64,000 nt of DNA from Bryobacterales bacterium (lineage in GTDB: Bacteria > Acidobacteriota > Terriglobia > Bryobacterales > Bryobacteraceae): contig JADZCM010000038.1 in NCBI GenBank assembly GCA_020851555.1, positions 62,001 through 126,000 on the forward strand. The letters are read 5' to 3'. The position numbers were made by a program, and so were the translations under genes. The notes under the pieces were generated by a model. That model saw only the letters and a list, made by a program, of their open reading frames with translations, was not told where the DNA came from and ran no database searches. This document shows positions 1 to 8,717 of this stretch, one piece after another; the stretch's first letter is position 1; each line of letters begins with the position of its first letter.

Positions 1-348
1 GCGTGGTGCGTCAACTCCTACCGCGATTCCAACCATGCCCCGGTCCTCACCCTGGCAGGGCCTGCCGATGTCGAAGCCGCGGCGGGCTCGGCCGTCACCC
101 TGGATGTCAGCGGCTCGGGTGATCCAGACGGCAACCGTTTGTATTACTCCTGGTGGCAATACCGCGAGCCCGGCACATATAAGGGTACGGTTGCGATCAG
201 GGACGCCGACAGGGGATTGGCCACGGTGGTGATCCCGGCAGATGCAAAGCCCGGCGATACGATCCACCTGATTGCTGAAGTGACCGACGATGGCAAGCCG
301 CCGCTGACAAGGTATGCACGGGTCATCGTGACCGTGCGCGCGAAGTAA
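1..348 (+). CDS. C-terminal end of a Sde182/DUF1593-type protein (5' truncated)
   Basis: The open frame runs in from the window edge and ends at TAA 346-348, giving 115 residues of a C-terminus. It contains an Ig-like stretch (VTLDVSGSGDPDGN, then YSWWQYREPGTYKG, then ATVVIPADAKPGDTIHLIAEVTDDG). This resembles the C-terminal domain of cellulose-binding Sde182 / DUF1593 nucleoside-hydrolase-like proteins, which are secreted and act around polysaccharides. The catalytic N-terminal part lies outside the window, so the activity cannot be checked. The next gene starts 15 nt downstream with its own ribosome binding site, so the two may be co-transcribed. Family assignment is from recognition of this domain only. 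Confidence 0.75.
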   Translation, partial: AWCVNSYRDSNHAPVLTLAGPADVEAAAGSAVTLDVSGSGDPDGNRLYYSWWQYREPGTYKGTVAIRDADRGLATVVIPADAKPGDTIHLIAEVTDDGKPPLTRYARVIVTVRAK

Positions 349-363
349 GAGGAGGGCGAACTC

Positions 364-777
364 ATGCGAACACTTCTGTTGGGTTTATTGCTCGCGGCGG
401 CGGCCATGGCCGCGAATTTCTCGGGCAAATGGGCACTGGAGTCCCCGGGACGGGGCGGGCGGGGCGGACCCCCGACCATACTGGTGCTGAACCAGGTGGG
501 CAAGGAAGTGACCGGGACCATATCGGCGCGAGCGGACGCAGGCACGGGAAATCCCGTCAATACCGAGGTTCTGGGTGGCGTGGCGGAAGGGGACACCATC
601 TCGTTCTACGTCTGGACCGGGACGGACCAGCCCGTCAAGACCATCTACAAGGGAACCGCCGCCGGCGAGGACACCATCGTTTTCACGGTCACGGGCGGCC
701 CCGCGGGAGGAGGCAACTTCGCCCTGGGCCGCGGAGCCGGCGGCCCACAGAAGATCACGGCAAAGAGAACCAGGTAG
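364..777 (+). CDS. small secreted protein of unknown function
   Basis: 137 residues. It has a clear Sec signal peptide (MRTLLLGLLLAAAAMAA) followed directly by NFSGKWALES. The mature part is rich in Gly and beta-strand-forming residues (ILVLNQVGKEVTGTISA, DTISFYVWTG, DTIVFTVTGG). The pattern 'FSGKW...' followed by alternating strands resembles small lipocalin-like secreted proteins often encoded in soil acidobacteria, but I do not recognise a named family. A strong Shine-Dalgarno (GAGGAGGG) sits 7 nt before the ATG. It follows the Sde182-type gene by 15 nt, so a shared transcript is likely. Confidence 0.7.
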   Translation: MRTLLLGLLLAAAAMAANFSGKWALESPGRGGRGGPPTILVLNQVGKEVTGTISARADAGTGNPVNTEVLGGVAEGDTISFYVWTGTDQPVKTIYKGTAAGEDTIVFTVTGGPAGGGNFALGRGAGGPQKITAKRTR

Positions 778-876
778 GCCCGCCGGTGGCGGGGCTTCCG
801 GGACTACGGCCGCAGACCTGACGAGCGAAGCGGCGGCGCGCTGCGGGCTCCAGATCCTCCCGCCGCAACAAGAGTG

Positions 877-882
877 TATACT
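877..882 (+). promoter_or_regulatory. -10-like box (TATACT) for a near-leaderless lactonase mRNA
   Basis: TATACT lies 9 nt before the ATG at 892 and no Shine-Dalgarno is visible, so transcription would begin at or just before the start codon. No good -35 element is seen. Inference from position only. Confidence 0.35.
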
Positions 883-891
883 GGACAGCGT

Positions 892-2055
892 ATGAGAACG
901 GCCGCTCAGATAGCACTCATCGTTCTGGCAGCGCTGATTGCCGGTGTAGGGTTGATTGGCGCCGCCGGAAGCCAGGAGTATCTCGTTTATATAGGCACAA
1001 ATACCCGAAACAAGAGCAAAGGGATTTACGCTTACCGCTTCCAGCCGTCCAGCGGCAATATCACGCCCATCGGCCTGGTGGCCGAGACGCCTTACCCGTC
1101 CTGGATCGCGGTGCACCCCAAGCTGCAATACTTGTACGCCGCGAACGAGAATGAGTTCAAGCCTGAACGCGACAAGCCCAGTAACATCAGCGCGTTCGCC
1201 ATGGATCGCAAGACCGGCCAGTTGACGTTGCTGAACCGGGCGTCGGCCGTGGGCCGGGGTCCATGCCATGTGAGCGTGGACCGTACCGGCAGGGCGCTGA
1301 TGCTGGCTAACTATGGAAGCGGCAGCGTGGCCGTGCTCCCCATACAGGCGGACGGTCAACTGGGGGAGGCCACGGCTTTCATACAACACAAGGGTTCCAG
1401 CGTGGACCCCAAGCGGCAGGCCGGACCCCACGCGCACTGCATCCTGCCCTCGCCCGACAACCGCTTTGTGCTGGCCGCCGACCTGGGGCTCGACCAGGTG
1501 CTGGTCTACCGTTTTGACGCCGCCAAGGGCACGCTCGCTCCGAACGAACCGCCCTTCGGGAAGGTCCCGCCCGGCGCCGGCGCGCGGCATTTCGTCTTTC
1601 ACCCTAACAGCCGGTATGCATACGTGGTGAACGAGATCGCAAACACAGTGACCACGTTCCGTTACCAGGCCAACAAGGGTGTCCTCACGGAACTCCAGAC
1701 CGTCCCCACGCTCCCCAAGGATTTCTCGGGGCACGACCTCGCCTCCGGGATCCTCATCGACCGGGCCGGTAAGTTCGTCTACGTCTCGAACCGCGGCCAT
1801 GACAGCATCGCGGTCTTCGCCATCGATCCGAAGAAGGGAACACTTACGCCGGTCGAGCACGTTCCCACACAGGGAAAGACCCCGCGCAGCATTGCCTTGG
1901 ACCCCACCGGAACGTACCTGTTTGCGGCCAATCAGGACACGCACAACATCGTGCTGTTCCGCGTGGACTCTAAGACCGGCCGGCTGACTCCCACCGGCCA
2001 GGTGCTGGATGCGTCGCCGGAACCCACCGCCGTTTTGTTCGTGCCGGCGCTCTGA
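892..2055 (+). CDS. lactonase family protein (7-bladed beta-propeller, PF10282 type)
   Basis: 387 residues from ATG 892. An upstream in-frame ATG at 874 lies inside the likely promoter and is rejected. The N-terminus is a signal peptide or anchor (AAQIALIVLAALIAGVGLIGAAG). The mature protein shows repeated propeller-blade signatures: YLVYIGTNTRNKSKGIYAYRF near the start, HPKLQYLYAANE, GPCHVSVDRTGRALMLANYGSGS, GPHAHCILPSPDNRFVLAADLG, GARHFVFHPNSRYAYVVNE, and FVYVSNRGHDSIAVF. These are typical of the 6-phosphogluconolactonase-like (Pgl/YbhE) family. Because it is exported, the substrate is more likely an extracytoplasmic sugar lactone than 6-phosphogluconolactone. It is convergent with sdhB. 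Confidence 0.85.
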   Translation: MRTAAQIALIVLAALIAGVGLIGAAGSQEYLVYIGTNTRNKSKGIYAYRFQPSSGNITPIGLVAETPYPSWIAVHPKLQYLYAANENEFKPERDKPSNISAFAMDRKTGQLTLLNRASAVGRGPCHVSVDRTGRALMLANYGSGSVAVLPIQADGQLGEATAFIQHKGSSVDPKRQAGPHAHCILPSPDNRFVLAADLGLDQVLVYRFDAAKGTLAPNEPPFGKVPPGAGARHFVFHPNSRYAYVVNEIANTVTTFRYQANKGVLTELQTVPTLPKDFSGHDLASGILIDRAGKFVYVSNRGHDSIAVFAIDPKKGTLTPVEHVPTQGKTPRSIALDPTGTYLFAANQDTHNIVLFRVDSKTGRLTPTGQVLDASPEPTAVLFVPAL

Positions 2056-2151
2056 GACGAGGCGCTGACCCGGGTTTCTGAGCAAGCTCTGGCGATTAGC
2101 CGCTACTCCCGGCGTGAAAGACCCGGTCGAGGAAGCGGCAACGGCCGGGCT

Positions 2152-2979
2152 TCAGACCGTTCGGGCCGGAGGCGCGGCGATGTTGGCCAGCGGCTGTCCC
2201 TGGCCGGGGCCGTGCATCTTCTCGCAGGGCTGCCTCTTGCGCGCCAGGTGCAGGTAGTCCAACACCAGGCTGCGCTTCAGGTGCTGGATCGCCTTGGCCG
2301 GATCCACGCCCTTGGGGCAAACATGGGAGCACTCGCCGGCATAGTGGCAGCGGAACGCCCCGTGCGGCGATCCCGCCTGCTCGCGGCGCAGGCCGCGGCC
2401 GCCGTCCCGGGTGTCGCTGTTGTAGCGCTGCGCCGACGTCAGGGGCATCGGCCCCAGGAAGCGGGCGTCCGTGGCGAGGGTCGGGCAGCCGGCCATGCAG
2501 AGGCCGCACTTGATGCAGTAGGTGAATTGAAGATACTCCTCAAGCTGCTGCGGCGACTGATAGAACTCGCCCGCCGGATCGTTGAGTTCCTCGTCGTCCT
2601 CTCGCACGATGAACGGGTTAAGCGAGAGGTGCTTCTGGAACATCGGCACGAGGTCCGGGACAAGGTCCCGTATGATATCGAAGTTCGGCAGAGGGCCGAC
2701 CGTCAGGTCTGTTCCGGCGATGTGCAGAATCTGGGTGTTGCAGGCCAGCATGGGCCGTCCGTTCAGCAGCATCCCGCACGACCCGCATACCCCCATCCGG
2801 CAGGAGTAGCGCCAGACCAGGGATGCGTCCAGGTTCTCCTTGATGTAGTGCAGGCCGTCCAGGACCGTCATTCCCTCGCGCACCGGAACGGTGAAGGTCT
2901 GCACGTAAGGGGCGGCGTCGCGCTCGGGGTTGTAGCGCGTGACGTGGAATCTCACCTCTCTGGCGGCTTCTCCCGGCAT
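2152..2979 (-). CDS. sdhB: succinate dehydrogenase / fumarate reductase iron-sulfur subunit
   Basis: 275 residues. It carries electrons from the flavoprotein to quinone through three Fe-S centres. Ligands are visible: C60, C65, C68 and C80 for [2Fe-2S] (CRMGVCGSCG...C), then C155, C158, C161 and C165 (CIKCGLCMAGC) and C211, C217 and C221 (CHYAGECSHVC) for the [4Fe-4S] and [3Fe-4S] centres. The ATG at 2979 is chosen because GGAGGGAGGGG lies just upstream; the longer frame to 3033 runs back through the anchor gene. It is the last gene of the minus-strand operon sdhA-C-D-B, beginning 2 nt after the anchor's stop. Confidence 0.93.
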   Translation of the reverse strand: MPGEAAREVRFHVTRYNPERDAAPYVQTFTVPVREGMTVLDGLHYIKENLDASLVWRYSCRMGVCGSCGMLLNGRPMLACNTQILHIAGTDLTVGPLPNFDIIRDLVPDLVPMFQKHLSLNPFIVREDDEELNDPAGEFYQSPQQLEEYLQFTYCIKCGLCMAGCPTLATDARFLGPMPLTSAQRYNSDTRDGGRGLRREQAGSPHGAFRCHYAGECSHVCPKGVDPAKAIQHLKRSLVLDYLHLARKRQPCEKMHGPGQGQPLANIAAPPARTV

Positions 2980-2981
2980 CG

Positions 2982-3365
2982 TCAGCCCCTCCCTCCGGCC
3001 AGCGCCAGCGCGTGCGTGCCGACCGCCGCCCACGTTCCCAGGCCGAACAGCCCCAATCCGACGATCAGCAGGATCAGGCTGATCGCCTTCTCCACGGCGG
3101 GTTTCAGGGTCAGCTCAAACAGGATTGTTCGAAGGCCGTAAAGGCCGTGATAGAGAGCCGTTCCGAGCAGCAGGATGTAGGTGACGGTAAAAAACAACAT
3201 TCTGTCCCGCGCCAGGCTGTTGGCCTTGGAAACCGCGGAGCCGCCGTTGGGAGAGAACCACCCCGTGATGCCGCCGGTGTGCATGATGAGCATATGCAGA
3301 CCGAGCAGGAAGAAGATCACCACTCCTGCCGCCATGTGCCAGGTCCAGTATCTTGTCTCTCGCAT
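2982..3365 (-). CDS. sdhD: succinate dehydrogenase membrane anchor subunit
   Basis: 127 residues with three hydrophobic segments (WHMAAGVVIFFLLGLHMLIMH; FFTVTYILLLGTALYHGLYGL; AISLILLIVGLGLFGLGTWAA). Histidines in the first two (TWHMAAG, GLHMLIMH, LYHGLYGLR) are candidate heme or quinone-site ligands, as is usual for SdhC/SdhD-type anchors. It lies 8 nt after the other anchor gene and directly before sdhB, with a GGAGGAG ribosome site next to the ATG. Family identity rests mainly on operon position plus membrane topology; naming it D rather than C is arbitrary. Confidence 0.85.
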   Translation of the reverse strand: MRETRYWTWHMAAGVVIFFLLGLHMLIMHTGGITGWFSPNGGSAVSKANSLARDRMLFFTVTYILLLGTALYHGLYGLRTILFELTLKPAVEKAISLILLIVGLGLFGLGTWAAVGTHALALAGGRG

Positions 3366-3373
3366 CTCTCCTC

Positions 3374-3811
3374 CTAGCGCGTCAACCCCAGGAACTCGTA
3401 ACCACCGGCCGCCACGACAATCGCGGCCAGCAACATCATCACGATCAGCAGCGGTCTCTGGACGGTCAACGAGGTCTTGTACGGATAGACGGGCTCAATG
3501 GGTTTGCCCACCGCGACGCCCAATTCCACCAGGACCAGCCGTATGCCGTTCAGGGCGTGGTACGCGAACGCCACGAAAACCAGGTACTCCCCGACTTTGA
3601 ATATGGGCTTGTCGAAAAACGAGCCTTCCACCCACAGGTAAATCCCCCGGAAGCGCAGGTTGGTGACGAAGATGTGAATCAGGAAGTAAAGCAATATGCC
3701 CAGCCCGGTCACCCGGTGCAGGATGTAGGCGTAGCGCTCCAGGCCCCACCGGCCTCCTCCGAGCCAGCCCCAGAGCCCCAGCCGGTTGTCGTGCCTTTTG
3801 ATCTCAGCCAT
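3374..3811 (-). CDS. sdhC: succinate dehydrogenase cytochrome b556-type subunit
   Basis: 145 residues with three membrane segments. Family signatures are RYAYILHRVTGLGILLYFLIHIF near residue 25 (the HRxTG motif of SdhC, with heme-ligand-type histidine) and FVAFAYHALNGIRLVLVE near residue 85 (HxxNGIR motif). It anchors the catalytic SdhA/SdhB pair in the inner membrane and passes electrons to quinone. It sits 18 nt downstream of sdhA and 8 nt upstream of the second anchor, all on one strand, so the four genes form one operon. Confidence 0.9.
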   Translation of the reverse strand: MAEIKRHDNRLGLWGWLGGGRWGLERYAYILHRVTGLGILLYFLIHIFVTNLRFRGIYLWVEGSFFDKPIFKVGEYLVFVAFAYHALNGIRLVLVELGVAVGKPIEPVYPYKTSLTVQRPLLIVMMLLAAIVVAAGGYEFLGLTR

Positions 3812-3829
3812 ACCCGCCCCTCCTCCCTC

Positions 3830-5545
3830 CTAATACTTCCGTTCGACCGGCTTCCAGGCGGTGATGGTTACGGGCTTGTAGTCCAGCCTGGGCCTGCCGC
3901 CGGTGTAGTAAGCCATCGTGTGAGCGAGGAACCGCGCGTCGTCTCTCACGGAGAAGTCCGTGCGAGCGTGTCCCCCGCGGGATTCCTCGCGGGCCACGGC
4001 TGAAAGGAGCAGCACTTCCACCAACTCCAGCATGTTGGCCGTTTCGAGAGTCTGAATCAGGTTCGAATTGTAGATGCGGCTCTTGTCTTCGACCGAGACC
4101 CGGCGGAACCGGTCCTTAAGGCCGGCAAGCTGATCGAGCCCCTCGCGCAAGGACTTGCCGTCCCTGAAGACCCCGGCATGCCTGTCCATGAGGGTCCTGA
4201 GCTCGCGGCGGATCAAGGCGGGCTTCTCCGTTCCGGTCTGCCGCAACAGCCCTTCGAAGATGCGCTTCTCCTCCTCCCGCGCCTGCGCCTCGGGCGCCGG
4301 GGAGAGGCTGGCGCCGGATGACAGATACCCGGCGATCTGGTTTCCGGTGATGCCTCCCCACACCAGGCACTCCGCCGTGGAGTTGCAGCCCAGGCGGTTG
4401 GCGCCGTGCATGGAATGGCAGGCCGCTTCACCCGCCGCCCAGATATTCTCGACCTTCGTGCGGCCGTCGATGTCGGCCTCAATTCCGCCCATGGAGTAGT
4501 GCGCAACGGGGCGGATCGGTATCGGGTGCGTGATGGGGTCCAGCCCCAGGAACTTGATGCAGACCTCCCGGATGAGAGGCAGCCGCTTGTTGATGCGCTC
4601 GGCGCCCAGGTGTGTCAGATCCAGTTGGATATAGTCGAGGCCTTCGGGCCCCGGGAAGCCCCGCCCCTCCAGGATCTCGGTCATCTCGGCGCGCGAGACG
4701 ATGTCCCGGGGGGCGAGCTCCATCATCTTGGGGGCGTACCTTTCCATGAACCGCTCGCCCTTGTTGTTGCGCAGGTAGCCGCCCTCTCCGCGGCAGCCCT
4801 CGGTCATGAGGATGCCGGAGGGTACCAGGCCGGTGGGGTGGAACTGTACGAACTCGATGTCTTCCAGCGGCAGCCCGGCGCGGTACGCCATGGCCTGCCC
4901 GTCTCCCGTAACGGTCTGCGAATAGGTGGTGAAACCGTAGAGGTTGCCCAAGCCCCCGGAGGCGATCAGCAGGGCCTTGGCCCGCAGGACACAGAACTCG
5001 CCGGTGGGAGCGTCGTAGAGGGTCAGGCCGGCGAACCTGCCGTGTTCCAGGAGCAGCGAGGTGACGAAACCCTCGTCGTAGCGCCGGAAGTTCCTGTAAC
5101 GCAGCAGGTTGTCGTACAGGGCCTGCATCTCGGAGAAACCGGTCTTGTCAGCCGCCATGCAGGCGCGCGGGAAGGAGTGGCCTCCGAATGGCCGCTGCAT
5201 GATGCGGCCGTCTTCGCGGCGGGACCAGGGGACGCCCCAGTGCTCGAGCAGGCGAATCTCGTCGGGCGAGGTGTGGACGAACCGCTCCACCGTATCCTGG
5301 TCGGCGAGAAAGTCGGAACCTTTGACCGTATCCCAGGCGTGCAGTTCCAGACTGTCGCCTTCTTCGGGGCGCATGACCGCGGCGGTGCCTCCTTCGGCGC
5401 ACACCGAGTGGGAGCGCATCACCTGAACCTTGGAGACAATTCCGATATCGGCGGCGCCCTTGGTCCGGATGCAGATCTCCACAGCGGCGCGCAGTCCGGC
5501 CAGACCCGTGCCGAATATCAGGACGTCATGAGTGATCTGTTGCAT
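3830..5545 (-). CDS. sdhA: succinate dehydrogenase / fumarate reductase flavoprotein subunit
   Basis: 571 residues. It oxidises succinate to fumarate using covalent FAD. The N-terminus carries the dinucleotide fold (DVLIFGTGLAGLRAAVE). The HSVCAEGGTAA segment, HSFPRACMAADKTG, the substrate-site HPTGLVPSGILMTEGCRGEGG and the C-terminal SMGGIEADIDGRT/GEAACHSMHGANRLGCNS blocks are all family hallmarks. It is first in the sdhA-C-D-B operon; the classic orders are CDAB or ABCD. The start at 5545 puts the dinucleotide-binding motif at the usual distance from the N-terminus. Confidence 0.95.
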   Translation of the reverse strand: MQQITHDVLIFGTGLAGLRAAVEICIRTKGAADIGIVSKVQVMRSHSVCAEGGTAAVMRPEEGDSLELHAWDTVKGSDFLADQDTVERFVHTSPDEIRLLEHWGVPWSRREDGRIMQRPFGGHSFPRACMAADKTGFSEMQALYDNLLRYRNFRRYDEGFVTSLLLEHGRFAGLTLYDAPTGEFCVLRAKALLIASGGLGNLYGFTTYSQTVTGDGQAMAYRAGLPLEDIEFVQFHPTGLVPSGILMTEGCRGEGGYLRNNKGERFMERYAPKMMELAPRDIVSRAEMTEILEGRGFPGPEGLDYIQLDLTHLGAERINKRLPLIREVCIKFLGLDPITHPIPIRPVAHYSMGGIEADIDGRTKVENIWAAGEAACHSMHGANRLGCNSTAECLVWGGITGNQIAGYLSSGASLSPAPEAQAREEEKRIFEGLLRQTGTEKPALIRRELRTLMDRHAGVFRDGKSLREGLDQLAGLKDRFRRVSVEDKSRIYNSNLIQTLETANMLELVEVLLLSAVAREESRGGHARTDFSVRDDARFLAHTMAYYTGGRPRLDYKPVTITAWKPVERKY

Positions 5546-5668
5546 CTATCTGCCCCCAGGACAAGCCATTGTAGCGAAAGCCGGACGGTGTTGAAAGCGC
5601 GCACAAAGTGACGGTGTAAGGATGTGCTTCGGGGACGAGTCGGTGTGCGAGACTGAAATTCTCTGGGA

Positions 5669-6919
5669 ATGCAAGCAGAATCGCCGGCCCTGCCGGCCGC
5701 GGCGGCCTTCCGCCACCCCAATTTCCGTTTCTTCATGGCCGCCCGGTTTCTAGTGATCCTGGCCCTGGAGATGCAGGCGCTGGCGGTGGCCTGGCAGGTC
5801 TACGCGCTGACGCAGCGCCCGCTGGACCTGGGGCTGGTCGGCCTGGCGCAGTTTATGCCCGCCATCCTGCTGTTTCTGGTTTCCGGGCATGCCGCAGACC
5901 GTTTCCCGCGCGAGCGGATCGTGCTGCTGTGTTGCGCGGTCTTCTCGCTCTGTTCGGTGGGGTTGCTCAGCCTCACGCTGGGCGGAGTCCGCTCGGTCTA
6001 TCCGATCTACGCAGTGCTGCTGCTGAACGGGGCGGTTCGGGCTTTCAACGGCCCCGCCGGGCAGTCGCTGGTGCCTTTGCTGGTCCCCGGCGCGCACTTT
6101 CAGAACGCGGTGACCTGGAACGCCTCGCTGATCCAGGCGGGCATGCTGTTGGGGCCCGTCGCGGGAGGGGCGATCTACGCGCTGGCGGGGAATCCCATGC
6201 CGGTCTATGCGCTGTCCGCGGCCGGGTTTCTGGCGGCGTTTGGGGCGGCGGCGAGAATCCGGATTCCGAAGATCGATCGACCGTCCTCGGCCGCCTCTCT
6301 AGCCATGGTGCTGGAGGGAATGCGCTACATCTGGCGCAACAAACTGGTGCTTGGAGCGATCTCGCTGGACCTGTTCGCGGTGCTGCTGGGCGGGGCGGTG
6401 GCCCTGTTGCCGGTCTACGCCCGGGATATCCTGAAAGTCGGAACGCAGGGCCTGGGATTGCTGCGGTGCGCGCCCGGCGCGGGCGCCGTCACCATGGCGC
6501 TCGTTGTGGCGCACCGTCCGCTGCGGCGGCACGCGGGCGGCAAGATGCTGGCCTGCGTATGCGGCTTCGGCGCCTTCATCGTGGTGTTCGGGCTCTCCCG
6601 CAACTTGTGGCTCTCGCTGGCGGCGCTGGTGCTGACGGGGGCGCTGGACATGGTCAGCGTTATCGTACGGCAGACCCTGGTTCAGATCGCGACGCCGGAC
6701 CACATGCGCGGGCGGGTGAGCGCCGTCAACAGCCTGTTCATCGGGGTCTCCAACGAGGTGGGGCAGTTTGAATCGGGCGTCACGGCGCAGTGGTTCGGGA
6801 CGGTGCCGGCCGTGATTCTGGGAGGGGTGGGGACCATGGCGGTGGTGCTGCTGTGGGCCCGGCTGTTTCCACAGTTGCGCCGGGTACAGGACCTCGCCGG
6901 TCCGCCGCCCGCCGATTGA
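5669..6919 (+). CDS. MFS transporter, MFS_3 / enterobactin-exporter-like
   Basis: 416 residues with about 12 hydrophobic segments. The opening FRHPNFRFFMAARFLVILALEMQALAVAWQVYALT is typical of the MFS_3 (EntS-like) branch of drug/siderophore exporters. The loop-2/3 signature appears as GHAADRFPRERIVLL, and the central loop carries ATPDHMRGRVSAVNSLFIGVSNEVGQFESG, also typical of this branch. The substrate cannot be told from sequence. It is transcribed away from sdhA across a 120-nt gap, and the aldo/keto reductase follows 31 nt later in the same direction. Confidence 0.85.
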   Translation: MQAESPALPAAAAFRHPNFRFFMAARFLVILALEMQALAVAWQVYALTQRPLDLGLVGLAQFMPAILLFLVSGHAADRFPRERIVLLCCAVFSLCSVGLLSLTLGGVRSVYPIYAVLLLNGAVRAFNGPAGQSLVPLLVPGAHFQNAVTWNASLIQAGMLLGPVAGGAIYALAGNPMPVYALSAAGFLAAFGAAARIRIPKIDRPSSAASLAMVLEGMRYIWRNKLVLGAISLDLFAVLLGGAVALLPVYARDILKVGTQGLGLLRCAPGAGAVTMALVVAHRPLRRHAGGKMLACVCGFGAFIVVFGLSRNLWLSLAALVLTGALDMVSVIVRQTLVQIATPDHMRGRVSAVNSLFIGVSNEVGQFESGVTAQWFGTVPAVILGGVGTMAVVLLWARLFPQLRRVQDLAGPPPAD

Positions 6920-6950
6920 ATCCGGCTTCGAAAGAGGCTACACAGAAGAT

Positions 6951-7934
6951 ATGGATTACGTCAATTTGGGCCAGGCAGGGGTGAAGGTGTCCAGGCTGTG
7001 CCTGGGCGCGATGACCTACGGCTCCAGCAAGTGGAGGCCCTGGGTGCTAGACGAGGAGGAGAGCCGGCCCTTCATCGGGCGGGCGCTGGAACACGGGATC
7101 AACTTCTTCGATACGGCCGACGTGTACTCGCGGGGGGTGAGCGAGGAGGTGCTGGGCCGCGCCCTGAAACACTTCGGGCAGCCGCGAGACCGGGTGGTGA
7201 TCGCCACCAAAGTGTTCATCGCCATGGGGGACGATCCCAACCAGCAGGGACTGTCGCGCAAGCACATCATGCACTCCATCGACGACAGCCTGCGGCGGCT
7301 GGGAACCGATTACGTGGACCTCTACCAGATCCACCGCTTCGATTACCGGACGCCCATCGAAGAGACGCTCCACGCGCTTGACGACATCGTGCGGGCGGGC
7401 AAGGCCCTCTACCTGGGCGCTTCCTCCATGCACGCCTGGCAGTTCGCCAAGATGCTCTACACGGCCGGCCGGCTGGGCTTGCGGCGGTTCGTCACGATGC
7501 AGAACCACTACAACCTGGTCTACCGCGAGGAGGAGCGGGAAATGATCCCGCTGTGCCGGGAGGAGAGGATCGGCCTGATTCCCTGGAGCCCGCTGGCGCG
7601 CGGGTTCCTGGCGGGAAACCGGCGGCAGCAGGACTACGGCGACACGCCGCGGGCCAAAACCGACGACTACGCGCACAAGCTGTACTACCAGGAATCCGAT
7701 TTCACGGTGGTGGACCGGGTCGGCGAGATTGCCCGGCGGCGCGGCGTGAAGAACATGCAGGTGGCGCTGGCCTGGATACTGGCGCAGCCCGGCATCACCG
7801 CCCCCATCATCGGCGCGAGCAAGATGGAGCACCTGGAGGATGCCATCGGCGCCTTGAGCCTGAAGCTGGAAGAGGATGAACTCGCAGCCCTGGCCGAACC
7901 GTACAAGCCGCACCCGGTCCTGGGGCACCACTGA
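6951..7934 (+). CDS. aldo/keto reductase
   Basis: 327 residues, NADPH-dependent carbonyl reductase fold (TIM barrel). The catalytic tetrad of the family is visible: Asp and Tyr in NFFDTADVYSRGVSEEVLG, Lys in VVIATKVF, and His in YVDLYQIHRFD. The C-terminal cofactor-binding region reads AQPGITAPIIGASKMEHLEDA. The length is normal for the YghZ/Tas/YajO-like branch. The physiological substrate is unknown. It lies 31 nt after the MFS gene, so co-transcription is possible. Confidence 0.9.
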   Translation: MDYVNLGQAGVKVSRLCLGAMTYGSSKWRPWVLDEEESRPFIGRALEHGINFFDTADVYSRGVSEEVLGRALKHFGQPRDRVVIATKVFIAMGDDPNQQGLSRKHIMHSIDDSLRRLGTDYVDLYQIHRFDYRTPIEETLHALDDIVRAGKALYLGASSMHAWQFAKMLYTAGRLGLRRFVTMQNHYNLVYREEEREMIPLCREERIGLIPWSPLARGFLAGNRRQQDYGDTPRAKTDDYAHKLYYQESDFTVVDRVGEIARRRGVKNMQVALAWILAQPGITAPIIGASKMEHLEDAIGALSLKLEEDELAALAEPYKPHPVLGHH

Positions 7935-8098
7935 CGCCGCGGCTCGCCGAGCCCCTGCCACAGGCTGAACTCCACCGCGATGGTTGATTTCCACCACCGC
8001 CCTCCGGCGGCGCCGTCGCGCTAAGTGACTGCCTGGCATTGAGTTCCCGGATGGTTCGCCGTTTGCATTGAGAGAGTGCGAATGGAGGGCTTAGGGAA

Positions 8099-8662
8099 AT
8101 GGAAAAAGAAAGAGGAGTTCTGAATGGGATGGTTTCGAGCGTCTGCCGGAGGGGAGCATGGCTCGCCGCAATCGTGGCGCTGCTGGCCATGCCCGCCGCG
8201 CTTCCCGCGGCAGTGGGAGTCCCCTCGCTCGAAGCGCAGGTGCGTCACGAGTTGCTGATGCTGCCGTACTACACGGTTTTCGACCAGTTGTCGTTCCAGG
8301 TGAACGGCAACACGGTGGTCCTGACGGGCCAGGTGACCCGGCCGGTTCTGAAAAGCGACGCGGCGAACGTGGTGAAACGGATCACGGGAGTCGCGTCGGT
8401 GGACAACCGGATCGAGGTGCTGCCTCTGTCCGGCGTTGACAACCGTATCCGCCTTGCGGAACTGCGAGCCGTGTACGGAAACCCGGCGCTGTCCCGCTAC
8501 AACCTGGGCGCGATCGCACCCATCCGGATCATCGTGCGGAACGGCCATGTGACGCTGGAGGGGGTGGTTGCCAGCACGATGGATAAGAACATCGCCGGCT
8601 TGGCCGCGAACGGTGTAGCCGGAGTGTTCTCGGTGACCAACAACCTGCAAGTCAACTCGTAG
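8099..8662 (+). CDS. secreted protein with two BON domains
   Basis: 187 residues. After a basic N-terminus comes a signal sequence (GAWLAAIVALLAMPAALPAAVG). Two BON-type repeats follow: LEAQVRHELLMLPYYTVFDQLSFQVNGNTVVLTGQV..VKRITGVASVDNRIEVLP (about residues 43-105), and LRAVYGNP..IRIIVRNGHVTLEGVV..GVAGVFSVTNNLQV (about 118-186). BON domains are thought to bind phospholipid or peptidoglycan and stabilise the cell envelope (OsmY-like). An inner ATG at 8129 is a possible start. It faces the methyltransferase gene; the gap holds a GC-rich inverted repeat without a clear T-tract. Confidence 0.85.
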   Translation: MEKERGVLNGMVSSVCRRGAWLAAIVALLAMPAALPAAVGVPSLEAQVRHELLMLPYYTVFDQLSFQVNGNTVVLTGQVTRPVLKSDAANVVKRITGVASVDNRIEVLPLSGVDNRIRLAELRAVYGNPALSRYNLGAIAPIRIIVRNGHVTLEGVVASTMDKNIAGLAANGVAGVFSVTNNLQVNS

Positions 8663-8717
8663 CAAGCCTTACGGCGGGGCCTGGCGCCGGCGTCCCGGGC
8701 CCCGTCCAGCAGTATCT

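Noticed and set aside
385..2085. 566-codon open frame on the minus strand over the secreted protein and the lactonase gene
   Set aside because: It is antisense to two recognised proteins, has low-complexity Arg/Gly-rich sequence and shows no domain; it is a GC-driven shadow.
5541..5548. Fourth TGCATCTA copy at the sdhA start
   Set aside because: It spans the sdhA start codon and is explained by coding; there is no inverted repeat, so I did not count it in the PadR regulon.
8663..8717. GC-rich inverted repeat between the BON and methyltransferase genes as a terminator
   Set aside because: A GGGGCC/GGCCCC stem is possible but there is no T-tract on either strand, so support is too weak to list.
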